Shown here: one piece after another, positions 1 through 10,500 of the stretch
How the letters are laid out: every line of letters begins with the position of its first letter
How positions within the stretch are numbered: position 1 is the first letter of the stretch
From: Scleroderma bovista
Lineage: Eukaryota; Basidiomycota; Agaricomycetes; Boletales; Sclerodermataceae
DNA: 47,349 bases
Assembly (NCBI GenBank): GCA_037178675.1
Contig: JAYMGJ010000494.1
Span: 1 to 47,349, forward strand
Reading direction: 5' to 3'
Notes under the pieces: generated by a model
Database searches by the model: none
Seen by the model: only the letters and a program-made list of their open reading frames with translations
Told to the model about the DNA's origin: nothing
Made by a program: the position numbers and the translations under genes

Positions 1-253
1 ATGCTCCCAGACATCACAGGGAATATCAGATTGATAGACACAATGAGGCCTCCACATCACAGTGGAGGGACCATCACAGGTAAAGTGCTCTTACTCATGT
101 GTATATGTGATTAATTTGCAATAGTCATGTTGAATACATCTATGTCGATTGCCACTGTAACCACCGTCATGAATATGAGTCAGGATGATGGTGACCAGAT
201 GTATGATCATTATCACAGGGACTATTAAGGTATGTTTGACTTAAATTGACCCT
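1..253. other. unrecognised sequence, no gene seen
   Basis: No convincing open frame, RNA gene or repeat end is visible before the LTR that begins at 254. A sequence resembling a 5' splice donor lies near 230, but I cannot tie it to an exon. The stretch may be the edge of a longer feature outside the window. Confidence 0.4.
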
Positions 254-829
254 TGTCAAGTCCGGGTCTACTCCGGTGGGGGTCCGGTCAAGTCTGGACA
301 AAAGCGGATGAAGGACAAGGGCAGGGGGCTGGACAAGGAGTTAGTCCAGCCGGAGTTGGTGACCACTTGGATTCAACAACTAAGGACAATGAGCGTTGAT
401 CCCTTGTGTAGGTTCCGGTCAAGAGGTTGGAGATGGAAACAGAGACAGAGACAGAGACAGACAGAAACTGGAGTAGTGACTATGGTTGATTTCAGACTGA
501 GGTATACAGAATAACTACAGAGTACTTATACTAAGTAAGAACTAGGGACAAGTATTTCCGGTGACAAGTAAACAGCCTGAAAGGTGGACAAGGAACGACC
601 GGAGTTAGGACTAGGTCAGGTCTGGTGAAAATGATACAAGGTAGGAGATATATCGAGTACACGGAGAACTCACGTCAAAGCAGGGTAGATGGCAAGGTGT
701 AGTAAGGACTGTACAGGGATTAGACCAAGGGTCGTACTTAGTGGAAGTATAACTGCGCGACCGTGACTGGAGTAAGTGAGAGCGACCGGAGTAACTGGAT
801 AAGACCCGGAGTTGGACATGGTCGTAACA
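254..829 (-). repeat. Decayed chromovirus LTR, probably solo (family A)
   Basis: Read on the minus strand this matches the LTR of the chromovirus at 5397-13259 over its whole length. It begins TGTTACGACC and ends CTTGACA, with blocks of loss (576 bp against 632 bp). The predicted transcript-start 10-mer is intact at 489-498 and a TATA-like stretch lies near 527-533. CCCT occurs on both sides (250-253 and 830-833), which suggests an eroded 5-bp duplication. No polypurine tract or internal sequence adjoins it, so it is probably a solo LTR and not the end of the old element at 3782-23887. Confidence 0.8.
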
Positions 830-1701
830 CCCTACTCTTTGACATAGTGTATAGACCAGCGGATACTGATACCTAAGTTGTTGAGTTGCTAGCCCCCAGT
901 GTGTTTTTTCCATTTAGACTAAATAGTGATCATGTGTCTTTTTGAGTCTGTATTTATGTTTTACAATCACACTGTCTTTTTTCTTATGTGGACAAGTTTT
1001 CTTGTCATTGCTAATTCATTTCTTTATCCTTTGGATATTCTTTTTTTAGTCTTAGGGTTTATTTCATAAAAATTTTGCCTACTGGCTAAACTTTTGGACT
1101 TTGTTTTTTTCTTCAATAGCCCAATTGAAACTACAGTTGTTTTCTGCATTGTGGGTGTGATTGAGCCATTGTCCATGTCTCTGCTTTATTTGCCTGACTC
1201 ACCACTGGCCTTGTCTCAATCTGTGCATACAATCTATGTTCCTGAGGGCCCAGGTCCTCTGCCTCGCCATGACAGGTCTTTGTGCCTCTACCAGGCAGCA
1301 ATCGGAGCTCTATTTTGGTCATATGCAGTGAGTTTTACATTCTCAAATCATCTGGATGTGTTCTCATGTTTATGATGCAACCACAACCATTTGGATGATG
1401 ATGACAATGATGACAATGGCAACATATCCAGGCAAGCATCGCGGAGATGATGGTGGCAGCATGTCCATGCAAGAACAACAACGAGATGATGACAATGATA
1501 ATGGCAGCATGTACATGCCAACATGACAATGATTGCACGTCCATGCAGCACGACAAAGATGAAGACAACAAGACACCCATGGCAAGATGATGACGACAAT
1601 GGCAGTGTGTCCACACCAACATGACAAAGATAAATATTTATGCCAACACAGCAAAGACAAAGATGACGTCGATGAGACACCAATGCCAAATACCATGGTG
1701 A
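830..1701. other. Gene-free stretch with a degenerate GATGATGACAATGG repeat
   Basis: No gene is recognised. About 1390-1680 is a low-complexity, degenerate tandem repeat built on ATGATGACAATGGCAGCATG-like units. It leaves long stop-free frames on the minus strand that look non-coding, rich in Cys, His and Leu. The rest is AT-rich sequence with nothing I can name. Confidence 0.45.
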
Positions 1702-3781
1702 TGTGAGTCAAAGTGTGGATTTGGGTCGGAGTAATAACCCAAACACAACACCAACAAAAGACTATGAAATTGTGCAAGTGGTGGTTTACCTCCACGGTGT
1801 CCAGAGAGGATGTGCTGAGGAGGGGGAGAGAGGATCTACACCAACAGGGTGATGCAGACAGAGATACAAGATACTCCTGAGGTACAGGAGCAATAGAAGA
1901 CAAAGGGGACAGGTGTCTGGACTCTTCCTATAGCTTAGGAAGTGTCAAAGTGGGGATTGAGTTGACTGAGACTGAAGTAATACTACACCTAGAGATTGGT
2001 GCAGCAAAGGGGAAAGGGGCCTCCTGATGTCCAGAAGCAATGGGAGATGAAGGATAGACTGGCTAGACTCCGATTGAGCCTAGAGAAAGACTTGGACTTG
2101 AATACATTGAATAAAACTTGAATATTAGAGCCTTTAGACCTTCACTGAAGCCTACAAGACTCAAGGAGCTGAGGGGATACTGACTGAGAGAGACAGAGAG
2201 GGATAATTTCGTGCAATTGGGCTTTTTTCCACTGGGCTGAGCCCAGGGGTTTAAATACATGGGGGGACACAGCATTAGAGTACAAAAAGGGAAGGGAATA
2301 AGCAGAATTTGTCAAGGATTGGTAAGTGATTGGTAAGGGCTTTGTAAGCGATCAGTAAGCATGGGATAAGCAGGAATGAGTAAGCATAGGGAGCATGAAT
2401 CAGCTGCTGAGTAAAGGAATGAGTAAGCTGCATGACAAGATTGATTGGTAAGGGAGTGAGTCATCAGCTGAGTAATATATCAAAAATGTGAAAGGGATAG
2501 AGTAATACTGATGACCTGAGAGCATCAGTAAGCAAGGGATGAGTCACTGCACAGCAGAAGGGAGTCATTGATGCACAGCCCAGGAAGTTTGATGGGAGGC
2601 TGTGTACCATCAGGAAGATTGATGGGACAACAATGAGGAAGATCTGGGATTAATATGGGATTGATCCGAGACAGAACAGCCACAAGAAGGGTATCAGAGG
2701 TCCAGAGGTCTTTGGGGGGTCACCATGCACTAAGGTGTAATGCATGTGTTCTAGTGCTGCTGAAGTGCAACCATGGGCTCCCTTGACGAGCTCTCTTCTG
2801 GGAAAGAATAAGAGAGGGTTCTTCTTCCTAATAGCACTAAGTAGGGATATAACTGTCATGGTGCTGGAGGACACTGTCTGAAAGTAGGGAAGCAGATAGA
2901 GTACTGAATTCGACACATCCAGGGAAGTGAGACAAACGACAGAGGAAGATGGACATGGCAAGTATCTGGGAGGAAGGGACCATAGGCAGAGGGCTCAGGG
3001 GACACAGAGACAACCAGAGAAGACTTCTCAATCTTGACAATAGACCTAAGATGACCAAAGTATGTCCTTGACGCAGGACTGATGAGGAGAACACGCTGAC
3101 CGAGAACGAGGGGGACTGAGGGAGCAGGCTGGGAAGATATGTGCCAGGCAGTGCACAGGAACTCTGGGAGAGGCTGTCCTAAGGGCAGGACATAGTGGAG
3201 ATCTGCAGCAATAGCGGAGAAATGATCCAGAGAAAATATGGACTCCATAGTGACTGATGAGATGAACATCTGGACTGTGGGGGGAATATCTCTGTGGGAA
3301 ATGAACAGATCCATGTCGGAACTTGACAGGCAGATAGACCACGCTCCAGGCTCTCTGACGGTATAGTCATGTGCCTGATAGCTTTAGAAATGGTGGAGCT
3401 ATTCAAAATATTGGAATGCTGGCACTGGGCACCTAAAAATGACATTTGAGTGCTAATGTTGTTTCTTCTCTTCTTTCCTTCATTTCTCCATCAATTCTTC
3501 AGCTTCTTTGCTTGTTCTGGTATGGGAGTTGGACTGCAGAAGTGTGCATTCCTTTCTCATACCATAATGGACATTATTCCTTCAGTTTCTTCTGCTTCTT
3601 GGTGGTTCTTGTGTGAGTGATGACTGCTAGATGTCAGCAGTCGTCTCTTGCATCAGGATAGTCTTCTTGTGCGATAGATGGCTGCGATGAGGCTCTGTCA
3701 TGCTCATCCTTCACATTAGGATCATTTGATATTGACGTTATCTTCCATGTTCACTGTACCAAACCTGTTTGGTGCATGACA
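1702..3781 (-). repeat. Very long LTR-like repeat, family C, copy 1
   Basis: This 2.1-kb block aligns along its length with 41312-43654, and its right end also aligns with 38044-38390. On the minus strand it starts TGTCATGCACC and ends near CTCACA, giving LTR-type TG...CA ends. A TATA-like sequence lies near 2249-2262 and there are many GGTAAGTGAT-like short repeats at 2320-2560. Its right end cuts into the zinc-cluster gene of the old chromovirus, but its two flanks do not match (GGTGA and CCGGT). The locus may therefore have been rearranged after insertion. The parent element is unknown. Confidence 0.6.
2856..3314 (-). CDS. Conserved ORF of unknown function inside family C repeat
   Basis: The 152-residue frame is clearly the same protein as the frame at 42644-43141. 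Long runs are shared, such as ISSQPAPSVPLVLGQ, SPASRTYFG and FSAIAADL, yet the nucleotide sequences differ at many positions. The frame stays open upstream to the equivalent of the other copy's start (around 3360), but the ATG there has become AGA, so the start given here is the first internal ATG. The C-terminus diverges after the SLPW motif. I do not recognise the family. The frame could be a small element-encoded protein, or a frame retained by chance within a young repeat family. Confidence 0.35.
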   Translation of the reverse strand: MDLFISHRDIPPTVQMFISSVTMESIFSLDHFSAIAADLHYVLPLGQPLPEFLCTAWHISSQPAPSVPLVLGQRVLLISPASRTYFGHLRSIVKIEKSSLVVSVSPEPSAYGPFLPDTCHVHLPLSFVSLPWMCRIQYSICFPTFRQCPPAP

Positions 3782-4337
3782 CCGGTCACAGGAGAACAGG
3801 TAAGTACTGGTTGATCTTTTTTGTTTCTCACTAACCATGCCTTGCAGCTGCATGTGATGTGTGCACACAGGCTTCCCTTGCAAGAGGGATGCCAAAAATT
3901 CTCGGCAGCGCGCGTGCATACACTGCACGTCAATGAAGGAGAAGTGTGAGTGGCTGGAGGTGGAAGGGAGCAGGTCTGGTACTGGAAAGGGGAAAGGGAA
4001 GGCGGCAGTGACATCTCCCAGAGCCAGTGAGAAGAAGAAGCATGTCAAGAAGTTGGTTGCCAAGATCAACAGCGACATGGAGATCGTTGCAGGTCTGTCC
4101 GGGTCCGGGTCCACGCTCATCAAGCGTATGGACCGGCTGATTGAGGCAGTAGAAAACCTCGCATCAGCACAGTGGTACACAGTGGCGGCAGTTTCCGCAT
4201 CCAGGCAGTCACTGGGTACACTCGTGGACAAGTGTGCCCTGTTTGGATTTGAGGAGACCAGAGATACCAGAGTGGAGTCGATGGATGGAGAGGAGGTCGA
4301 CCAGGAGGAGGTCGAAGGGGAGGTCACCAGGCTTTGA
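3782..4337 (+). pseudogene. Antisense zinc-cluster gene of the old chromovirus, 5'-truncated
   Basis: This is the old element's counterpart of the gene at 11407-12462. A remnant of exon 1 (3782-3799) is followed by an intron with GTAAGT and TTGCAG ends (3800-3847, 48 bp) and exon 2 (3848-4337). The cysteine pattern C-X2-C-X6-C-X11-C-X2-C-X6-C matches the young copy exactly. The RQRAC and MKEKCEW motifs, the GKGKGK linker, the DRL..AVE helix and the acidic tail also align. A TGA at 3855-3857 falls inside the cluster, and exon 1 is cut off by the family C repeat ending at 3781, so the copy is dead. It lies on the strand opposite the old pol, as in the young element. Confidence 0.75.
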
Positions 4338-4582
4338 GAGGACAACAAAGCACACGCCTCAGAGGATGCTTGAGTCCAGTCCAGGCAATTTTTTTTTTTT
4401 CTGTAAACTTGTGTACTTTAATATTTTTTCAAATGTTTATAAAAGAAAAGTGTCTAGGAAATGAAACAGAGTGAGTAAGACAGTGAACCAAGAGAAGGGA
4501 ACAAGAGACAGGGCAAGAGACAGACAGAATAGGGAGAAATGATTTTCAAACATGAGAAGGAGATACCGGGGATACTACCAGA

Positions 4583-5396
4583 CTAGACAGAGGCCAAAGG
4601 GCCGGGTTTGTCAGGGTACCGGGAGTGATATTCGTCTAGGAGTTCTACTGCATTACCAAGCTCAGTGGCAAGTAACCACGAGGTTTCCTCATCAGTGCCT
4701 TCATAACCAGTCCACTGGACCAAGTACAGGAGTTTGCAAGTTTTGCGTCGATGGTTGATCTTGGAGTCAAGGATCTCAGAGATCTCGAACTCCGGCTTGC
4801 CGTCAACTTCGACTGGCAAGGGCAATGGTTGGGTCCAGTTGGGGATGAAATTGGGCACGGCTGGTTCAAGCCGTGAGATGTGGAAGACTGGATGAACTGC
4901 GCGCATAGAATCTGGAAGATGGAGAGTGAAAAAGAGCGAACCGACTTGGGCTATAATCATATATGGTCCTAGATTCTTTTCTGATAGTTTTTTGGATGGT
5001 CGTGTGGACTGGAAGTACTTTGCTTTTATGTATGCTTGGTTGCCAACCTTGAAGTCCAGTGCTGGAGTATGCTTGGCATCTGGCAGACCTTGGTAGTGGA
5101 TCTGAGCATTGGCCATCTCTTCATGGAGGTAACTGTGCAGTGAGTCTAGGTTGACTGCGTATTCTTGGGCCCAGGTGGAGGTCATATCACGTTCTGGGTG
5201 AACTGAGATGTTAGGGTGGTAACCTTTATTTGCAAAGAAGGGGGAAACTCCGGTAGTTGCACTAGGTGCGTTATTGCACATGAACTCTGCGAGCAGTAAG
5301 GGGTCTGCCCAGTTGTCCTGCTGGTAATTGCAGTAACACCAGAGGTACTGTTCAAGTGTTTGGTTGAATCGCTCAGTCTGGCCGTTGCTGGGTGAT
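4583..5396 (-). pseudogene. pol: Old chromovirus pol, 3' part: integrase C-terminus and chromodomain
   Basis: The minus-strand frame aligns with the C-terminal third of the young pol: the GQTER region of the integrase core, the NNAPSATTGVSPFFANKGYHP segment, the VHPVFH..LE motif and a C-terminal chromodomain (KLLYLVQWTGYEGTDEETSW), ending PLASV. The segment begins exactly at the GTGAT target site of the young element. Its upstream neighbour in the old gene is 13260-13654, on the far side of that insertion. Small indels relative to the young copy near the junction show that it was already decaying. One long frame (232 residues) remains open. Confidence 0.9.
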
Positions 5397-6028
5397 TGTT
5401 ACGACCATGCCCAACTCCGGGCCTTATCCGGTCACTCTGGTCGCGTCGCAGCTCCACAGCTCAACTCCGGTCGCTCAACACCTACTCCGGTCACGCTCGC
5501 GCAGATATGCCTCCGTTAAGTACGACCCTTGGACTATCCTCTATTCGCTCGTTACCACACCTCGCCGTTTACCCTGCCTTGACGTGAGTTCTCCGTGAAC
5601 TCGATATATCCTATACCTTGTAGCATTTTCACCGGACCTGATTTATTTTACCCGGTCCTGACTTTATTTTCACCGGACCTGACCTAGTCCTAACTCCGGT
5701 CATCCCTTGTCCGCTATTAGGTTGTTTACTTGTCACCGTATGTACTCGACCCTAGTTTCTACTTAGTATAAGTACCCTCTAGTTTACCTTGTATACCTCA
5801 GTCTGAAATCATCTAAGTCACTACTCCTGATCCTCTGTCCGTCTCCGTCTCTATCTCCGTCTGACTGGAACCTACGCAAGGGATCAACGCTCGCCGTCCT
5901 TGTCGTTGAATCCAAACGGTCGCAACTCCGGCCCGGGCTAACCTCTGCCCAAACCTCTGACCTCCCCTCTCATCCGCTTTCGTCCGGACTTGACCGGACC
6001 CCCTACCGGAGTAGACCCGGACTTGACA
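5397..6028 (+). repeat. 5' LTR of the young chromovirus
   Basis: The 632-bp repeat has TGTTAC...TTGACA ends and matches 12628-13259 except at about four sites (for example TCTGG against TCCGG near 5437, and CATCC against CGTCC near 5971). It contains the TATA box and the predicted transcription start (5767-5809), followed by a pyrimidine-rich stretch. CCGG and TCCGG motifs are very frequent, unlike in the decayed copies elsewhere in the window. Confidence 0.97.
5767..5809 (+). promoter_or_regulatory. Predicted LTR promoter: TATA box and self-primer transcript start
   Basis: TATAAG at 5767-5772 lies 33 bp upstream of AGTCTGAAAT at 5800-5809. That 10-mer is the exact reverse complement of the 10 bases at 6031-6040, two bases after the LTR. 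The spacing puts the 10-mer at or very near the 5' end of the genomic RNA. This is the geometry of Tf1-type self-priming elements. The transcription start itself is inferred, not shown. Confidence 0.7.
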
Positions 6029-6030
6029 GT

Positions 6031-6040
6031 ATTTCAGACT
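6031..6040 (+). other. Primer-binding site for self-priming
   Basis: ATTTCAGACT starts two bases after the 5' LTR and pairs perfectly with AGTCTGAAAT at 5800-5809. I do not recognise a match to the 3' end of a common tRNA. In Tf1 of fission yeast, the RNA folds back on its own 5' end, is cleaved, and the 5' piece primes minus-strand DNA. The same arrangement is inferred here. Confidence 0.7.
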
Positions 6041-6095
6041 CACACTTGTGTGGGTTCACTATACAAACCTCGTACGCAAACTAGTTTCATTCCCC

Positions 6096-7535
6096 ATGAC
6101 CATGACTACGCGCTCTCGCGCTCGTACTACTGCCGCACTCGCTGAAGAAGCAGGTGCAGTAGACGACCTTCACCTTTCTGCCGCCCAGCAAGCCCTGTCT
6201 AATCGCAGGCAACCTCCGGCTTCTGTAAGCCAATTCCGGAGCTTTACAGCTCGAAACCCCACAGCACCTTTGACTCCACGTCGAGATGCTGCGTCTCAGA
6301 GCCTTCGTGGTTCTGTAGACTTAGGTCGCCATGAATCTGTTTCTGGTGACAGGTTTCCCTACCGCTGTGACTCCACTCCGGAGCGTCGCGAACCCGGTTG
6401 TTTCCAATGGTTCGGCCCTGAGGATGGTCCCGGAGATGATCCGGACGACCCCGGAGATGACAACAACAACAACAACAACGAATTTCTCGACGCCACGGAA
6501 GAACTAGACCCTAGCCTGGCTGTCTTCCACAATCTCGCCATCGCCGTCAACCGCCTCTCCCGCTCCTCCCGCCGTTCCAACGACTCCTCCTCCTCCTCCC
6601 GTGCCAAGGTCCGTGAACCGGACACCTTCGATGGCATGGACCCCAAGAAACTCCGGACCTTCTTGGTCCAGTGCGAACTATGTTTCCAGGATCGCGCCAA
6701 AGCTTTCCGCCAAGATAGGGCAAGGGTGACGTTCGCCCAGTCCTATCTAAAAGGTATGACACTGGAATGGTTCAAACCGGACCTCCTCAACTCCGGCAAT
6801 CCGGCTGACTGTCCGCGCTGGATGGACAGCTGGGTCCACTTTGTCGCAGAACTCCAAAGTACCTTTGGACCTCATGACCCAGTTGCTGATGCTGAGCACC
6901 AGCTCGAGCATCTCCGGATGAAAGACTCGTACCGTGTTACACGGTACATCGTAGATTTCAACCGTCTCGCTTTGCAGGTCCAGGACTATGGGGATGGCGC
7001 ACTCTGTCGCCTGTTTTACTCCGGTCTCCCGGACCGTCTCAAGGATGAGATTGCACGAGTTGGGAAACCCCTGACTCTAAATGGGTTGAGAGCCCTTTGT
7101 CAAGAGATCGATGCGCGCTATTGGGAGCGCAAAGACGAGATCTCCCGTACGACGAAGAGCCAGCCTACCTCGTCCACTCCCAAGCCCTCCAACTCCGGAG
7201 GCAACACCCCCAAGTCCGGTCAAGCCAAGACCGGCAACTCCCCCAGCTCCGCCAACACCTCTGGCTTGTCAAAGCCGACCAGCAACCAGTCCTCGTCCGG
7301 TTCCAAACCGGACTTAACCAACAAGCTTGGTAAGGACGGGAAGCTGACTGCTGACGAGCGCAAACGGCGGCTCGAAAACAACCTCTGCATGTTCTGTGGA
7401 GGTACCGGACACTTCGCGGACAACTGTCCAAAGAAGTCCAAAAAGGCCAAGGCTCGCGCTGCGGCCGTCGCTGCTGAGTCCGGTAAAACGGACTCTACTA
7501 ACTCGGGTGCCAACTCCGAGTCAAAAAAAGAGTAA
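6096..7535 (+). CDS. gag: Chromovirus Gag (capsid/nucleocapsid)
   Basis: The gene encodes a 479-residue Gag from the ATG at 6096; the frame stays open further upstream, but only with a GTG start. The N-terminal 160 residues are basic, then proline- and acid-rich with an Asn run. The centre (about 170-340) is the retrotransposon gag (capsid) domain, with typical features such as TFDGMDPKKLRTFLVQCELCF and the LEWF and YRVTRY motifs. A Ser/Pro/Lys-rich linker leads to a CCHC zinc knuckle (C431, C434, H439, C444), expected to bind RNA, and a Lys-rich tail. The stop at 7533-7535 directly follows an A7 slippery run, so Gag is probably the majority product and Gag-Pol the minority one. Confidence 0.95.
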   Translation: MTMTTRSRARTTAALAEEAGAVDDLHLSAAQQALSNRRQPPASVSQFRSFTARNPTAPLTPRRDAASQSLRGSVDLGRHESVSGDRFPYRCDSTPERREPGCFQWFGPEDGPGDDPDDPGDDNNNNNNEFLDATEELDPSLAVFHNLAIAVNRLSRSSRRSNDSSSSSRAKVREPDTFDGMDPKKLRTFLVQCELCFQDRAKAFRQDRARVTFAQSYLKGMTLEWFKPDLLNSGNPADCPRWMDSWVHFVAELQSTFGPHDPVADAEHQLEHLRMKDSYRVTRYIVDFNRLALQVQDYGDGALCRLFYSGLPDRLKDEIARVGKPLTLNGLRALCQEIDARYWERKDEISRTTKSQPTSSTPKPSNSGGNTPKSGQAKTGNSPSSANTSGLSKPTSNQSSSGSKPDLTNKLGKDGKLTADERKRRLENNLCMFCGGTGHFADNCPKKSKKAKARAAAVAAESGKTDSTNSGANSESKKE

Positions 7536-10500
7536 GCAGCTCCCGGCCCTCCGCACAACCGGCGAGCTGTGTTGACTCCGGAAGTGCACCCAAGGAGGCC
7601 CGCCTCAACGCATCCGCTCTTTTCGACCCAAACTCTCTTATGCCTTATGTTTCTCTTTTATCTCATGATATACCTAAAATCCGCGCACTTGTGGACTCCG
7701 GGTCCACACATTGCTTTGTAGATTTACAATTCGCGCACAAAAACAACCTTACCTCCTATTCCATCTCTCCCGTCCAACTCCGGTTATTCGACGGTACATC
7801 AAACTATGTAATTACTCAAGCTATCAATTTATCAGTGCAGTTCCCCGCATCCGGTGATGTCACCCCCATGACTTTTTATCTCGCTCCGTTGGATTCTGAA
7901 TGCTTGATTGTCCTTGGACATAACTGGCTCACCCGCTATAATCCGTTGATTGACTGGGTATTGAGTAGTTTAACATTCCGGACTCTTGCAGGAAGTTTGC
8001 CAGCGCCCCCGTCGACTCCCTCTCCGGTTCTGCCCGGAAACTCTGACTCCGGCCTCTCCGGCCAGTCTACCCCAGGCCTCGTGCCATCTGTCGACACTCC
8101 GGTTTGCAACCCTCCGCTTATCTCTCTAATCAACGCAGCCACATTCGTGCGTGCATGCAGTTTGGAAGGATCCACGAAGTACCAACTCCAGCTGTGTCCT
8201 GCGGACTCAGCAAAGGCCCGGTCTTCTTCTATATCAACTCCGCTGGACTTGGACATCGTCCCTCCGGAATACCGCAATTATGTGGATGTGTTCAGTAAGG
8301 CGAAAGCCTCTGAACTTCCCCCGCATCGCGATTACGATTTGAAGATCGAACTCGAAGAAGGTACTTCACCACCCCTGGGAACCCTTTACTCACTGTCTCT
8401 GGTCGAGCTCTCTGCTCTCCGGACGTTCATCGATGAGAATCTCACTACAGGTTTCATTCGCCCTACCGCTTCCTCTCACGCTGCTCCGGTCCTTTTCGTT
8501 AAAAAGAAGGACGGCTCCTTACGACTATGCGTTGACTTTAGAGGCCTTAACAAAATCACCAAAAAGGATCGCTACCCACTCCCCCTTATCTCTGATCTAT
8601 TGGACTCACCCAGCCGTGCTAAAATCTATTCCAAGATTGACCTCCGGCACACGTACCATCTAGTCCGGATTGCTCTGGGCGATGAATGGAAGACCGCCTT
8701 CCGTACGCGCTATGGGTCCTACGAGTGGTTAGTAATGCCCTTTGGCCTCACTAACGCCCCTGCAGCATTCCAGCGCTTTGTCAACACCATCTTTGCTGAC
8801 ATGCTGGATGTCTGTGTCATCGTGTACCTCGACGACATCCTCATCTACTCCGAGGATATGGAGTCTCACCAGCAGCATGTCCGGGAGGTACTCCGCCGAC
8901 TCTGGTTGCATGGCCTCTTCGCCAAACCGGAGAAATGCGAGTTCCACTCGGACTCAGTGGAATACCTTGGCTACTGTCTATCCCCTGAAGGTCTCACTAT
9001 GTCTCCGGACAAAATACAAACCATCTCTGATTGGCCTGAACCTTGTAAGGTAAAGGACATTCAGTCCTTCTTGGGATTTGCCAACTTCTACTGCCGGTTC
9101 ATTTTCAACTACTCCGACATTGTGGTCCCTCTCACCCGGCTCACCCGGAAAGATGCTCCTTGGGTCTTCTCCGAGGACTGTCAACGCGCTTTCAATGCTC
9201 TCAAGCACGCCTTCACTACCGCGCCCATACTCACTCACTTTATTCCGGACACCCCTATCATCGTGGAAACGGACGCCTCCGACTACGCAGTTGCTGGTAT
9301 CCTGTCTATCACTTGCTCCGACGGAGAGATTCGTCCGGTAGCATTCTACTCCCGGACCTTGACTGCTCCGGAGCTGAACTACGACACCCACGATAAGGAA
9401 CTCCTTGCCATCTTCGAGGCATTCCGGAACTGGCACCATTACCTTGAAGGCTCCGCCTCCCCTATTGACGTCGTCACCGACCACAAGAACCTAGAGTATT
9501 TCTCTACCTTCAAAGTCCTCTCCCGCCGGCAAGCCCGGTGGTCTGAATTTCTCTCCCAGTTTAACCTCGGCATTCGTTTCCGCCCCGGAAAACTCGGTGC
9601 CAAGCCGGACGCTCTCACTAGACGATGGGACGTCTACCCCAAAGAGGGGGATAGTGGCTACGCCTGTGTTAATCCACAAAATCTCAGGCCGGTGTTCACC
9701 CAAGAACAACTGACTAACTCCCTTCGCGCAACCATTTTAGAGTTCCCGGTCCTTCGTCGAGCAGTCGCCATCATGGACGTGGAAACACTCCACAATGACA
9801 TCTTATCTGCTCTCCCCTCAGATCCCATTGCCCAGATCCACCTCTCAGACTCACCGGACTCTCGTTGGTCCACTGATGAGGCAGGTTTCCTCCGCCTAGA
9901 TGGTCGCATCTATGTACCGGACCTGGACGGTCTCCGCCTCCGGGTACTCCGGTATCACCATGATCACCCACTCTCTGGCCACTTTGGGCAAAACCGGACT
10001 TTGGAACTAATCCGGCATAAGTATACCTGGCCTGGTCTTAGGACCTTCGTCAAAGACTACGTCCGGTCATGCACCTCCTGCGCTCGAGCTAAGACACCGT
10101 GCCATCGACCCTATGGGTTACTAAAACAGCTTCCTGTCCCGGAAAGACCTTGGAACTCCATATCCATGGACTTTATTGAGCAACTCCCTGGCTCAACTGG
10201 ATTCACAGCTATCCTGGTCGTAGTAGACAGGCTCTCTAAACAAGCCATTTTCATCCCTACTCATGACACCATCACTAGCCCGGAGCTCGCAAAGCTCTTT
10301 TTACTCCACGTGTTCTCCAAGCACGGTGTTCCCGCCCACGTCACCTCAGATCGCGGTACTGAGTTCGTCTCACACTTCTTCCGGTCACTCGGAAAGGCCC
10401 TCAACATGCGCCTCCACTTCACCTCCGGTTACCACCCGGAGGGCGATGGCCAGACAGAGCGGTCTAACCAGACGCTGGAACAGTATCTCCGGATCTACTG

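Noticed and set aside
254..829. 3' LTR of the old minus-strand chromovirus
   Set aside because: No polypurine tract beside it, a CCCT match of its own on both flanks, and unrelated DNA lies between it and 3782.
1370..1903. 177-residue minus-strand frame and overlapping frames
   Set aside because: Low-complexity GATGATGACAATGG-type repeat; three frames open at once and odd composition.
6359..7558. Minus-strand frames over gag (113, 88 and 112 residues)
   Set aside because: Shadows of gag codon usage; no intron pattern or counterpart in the old element, unlike the real antisense gene at 11407-12462.
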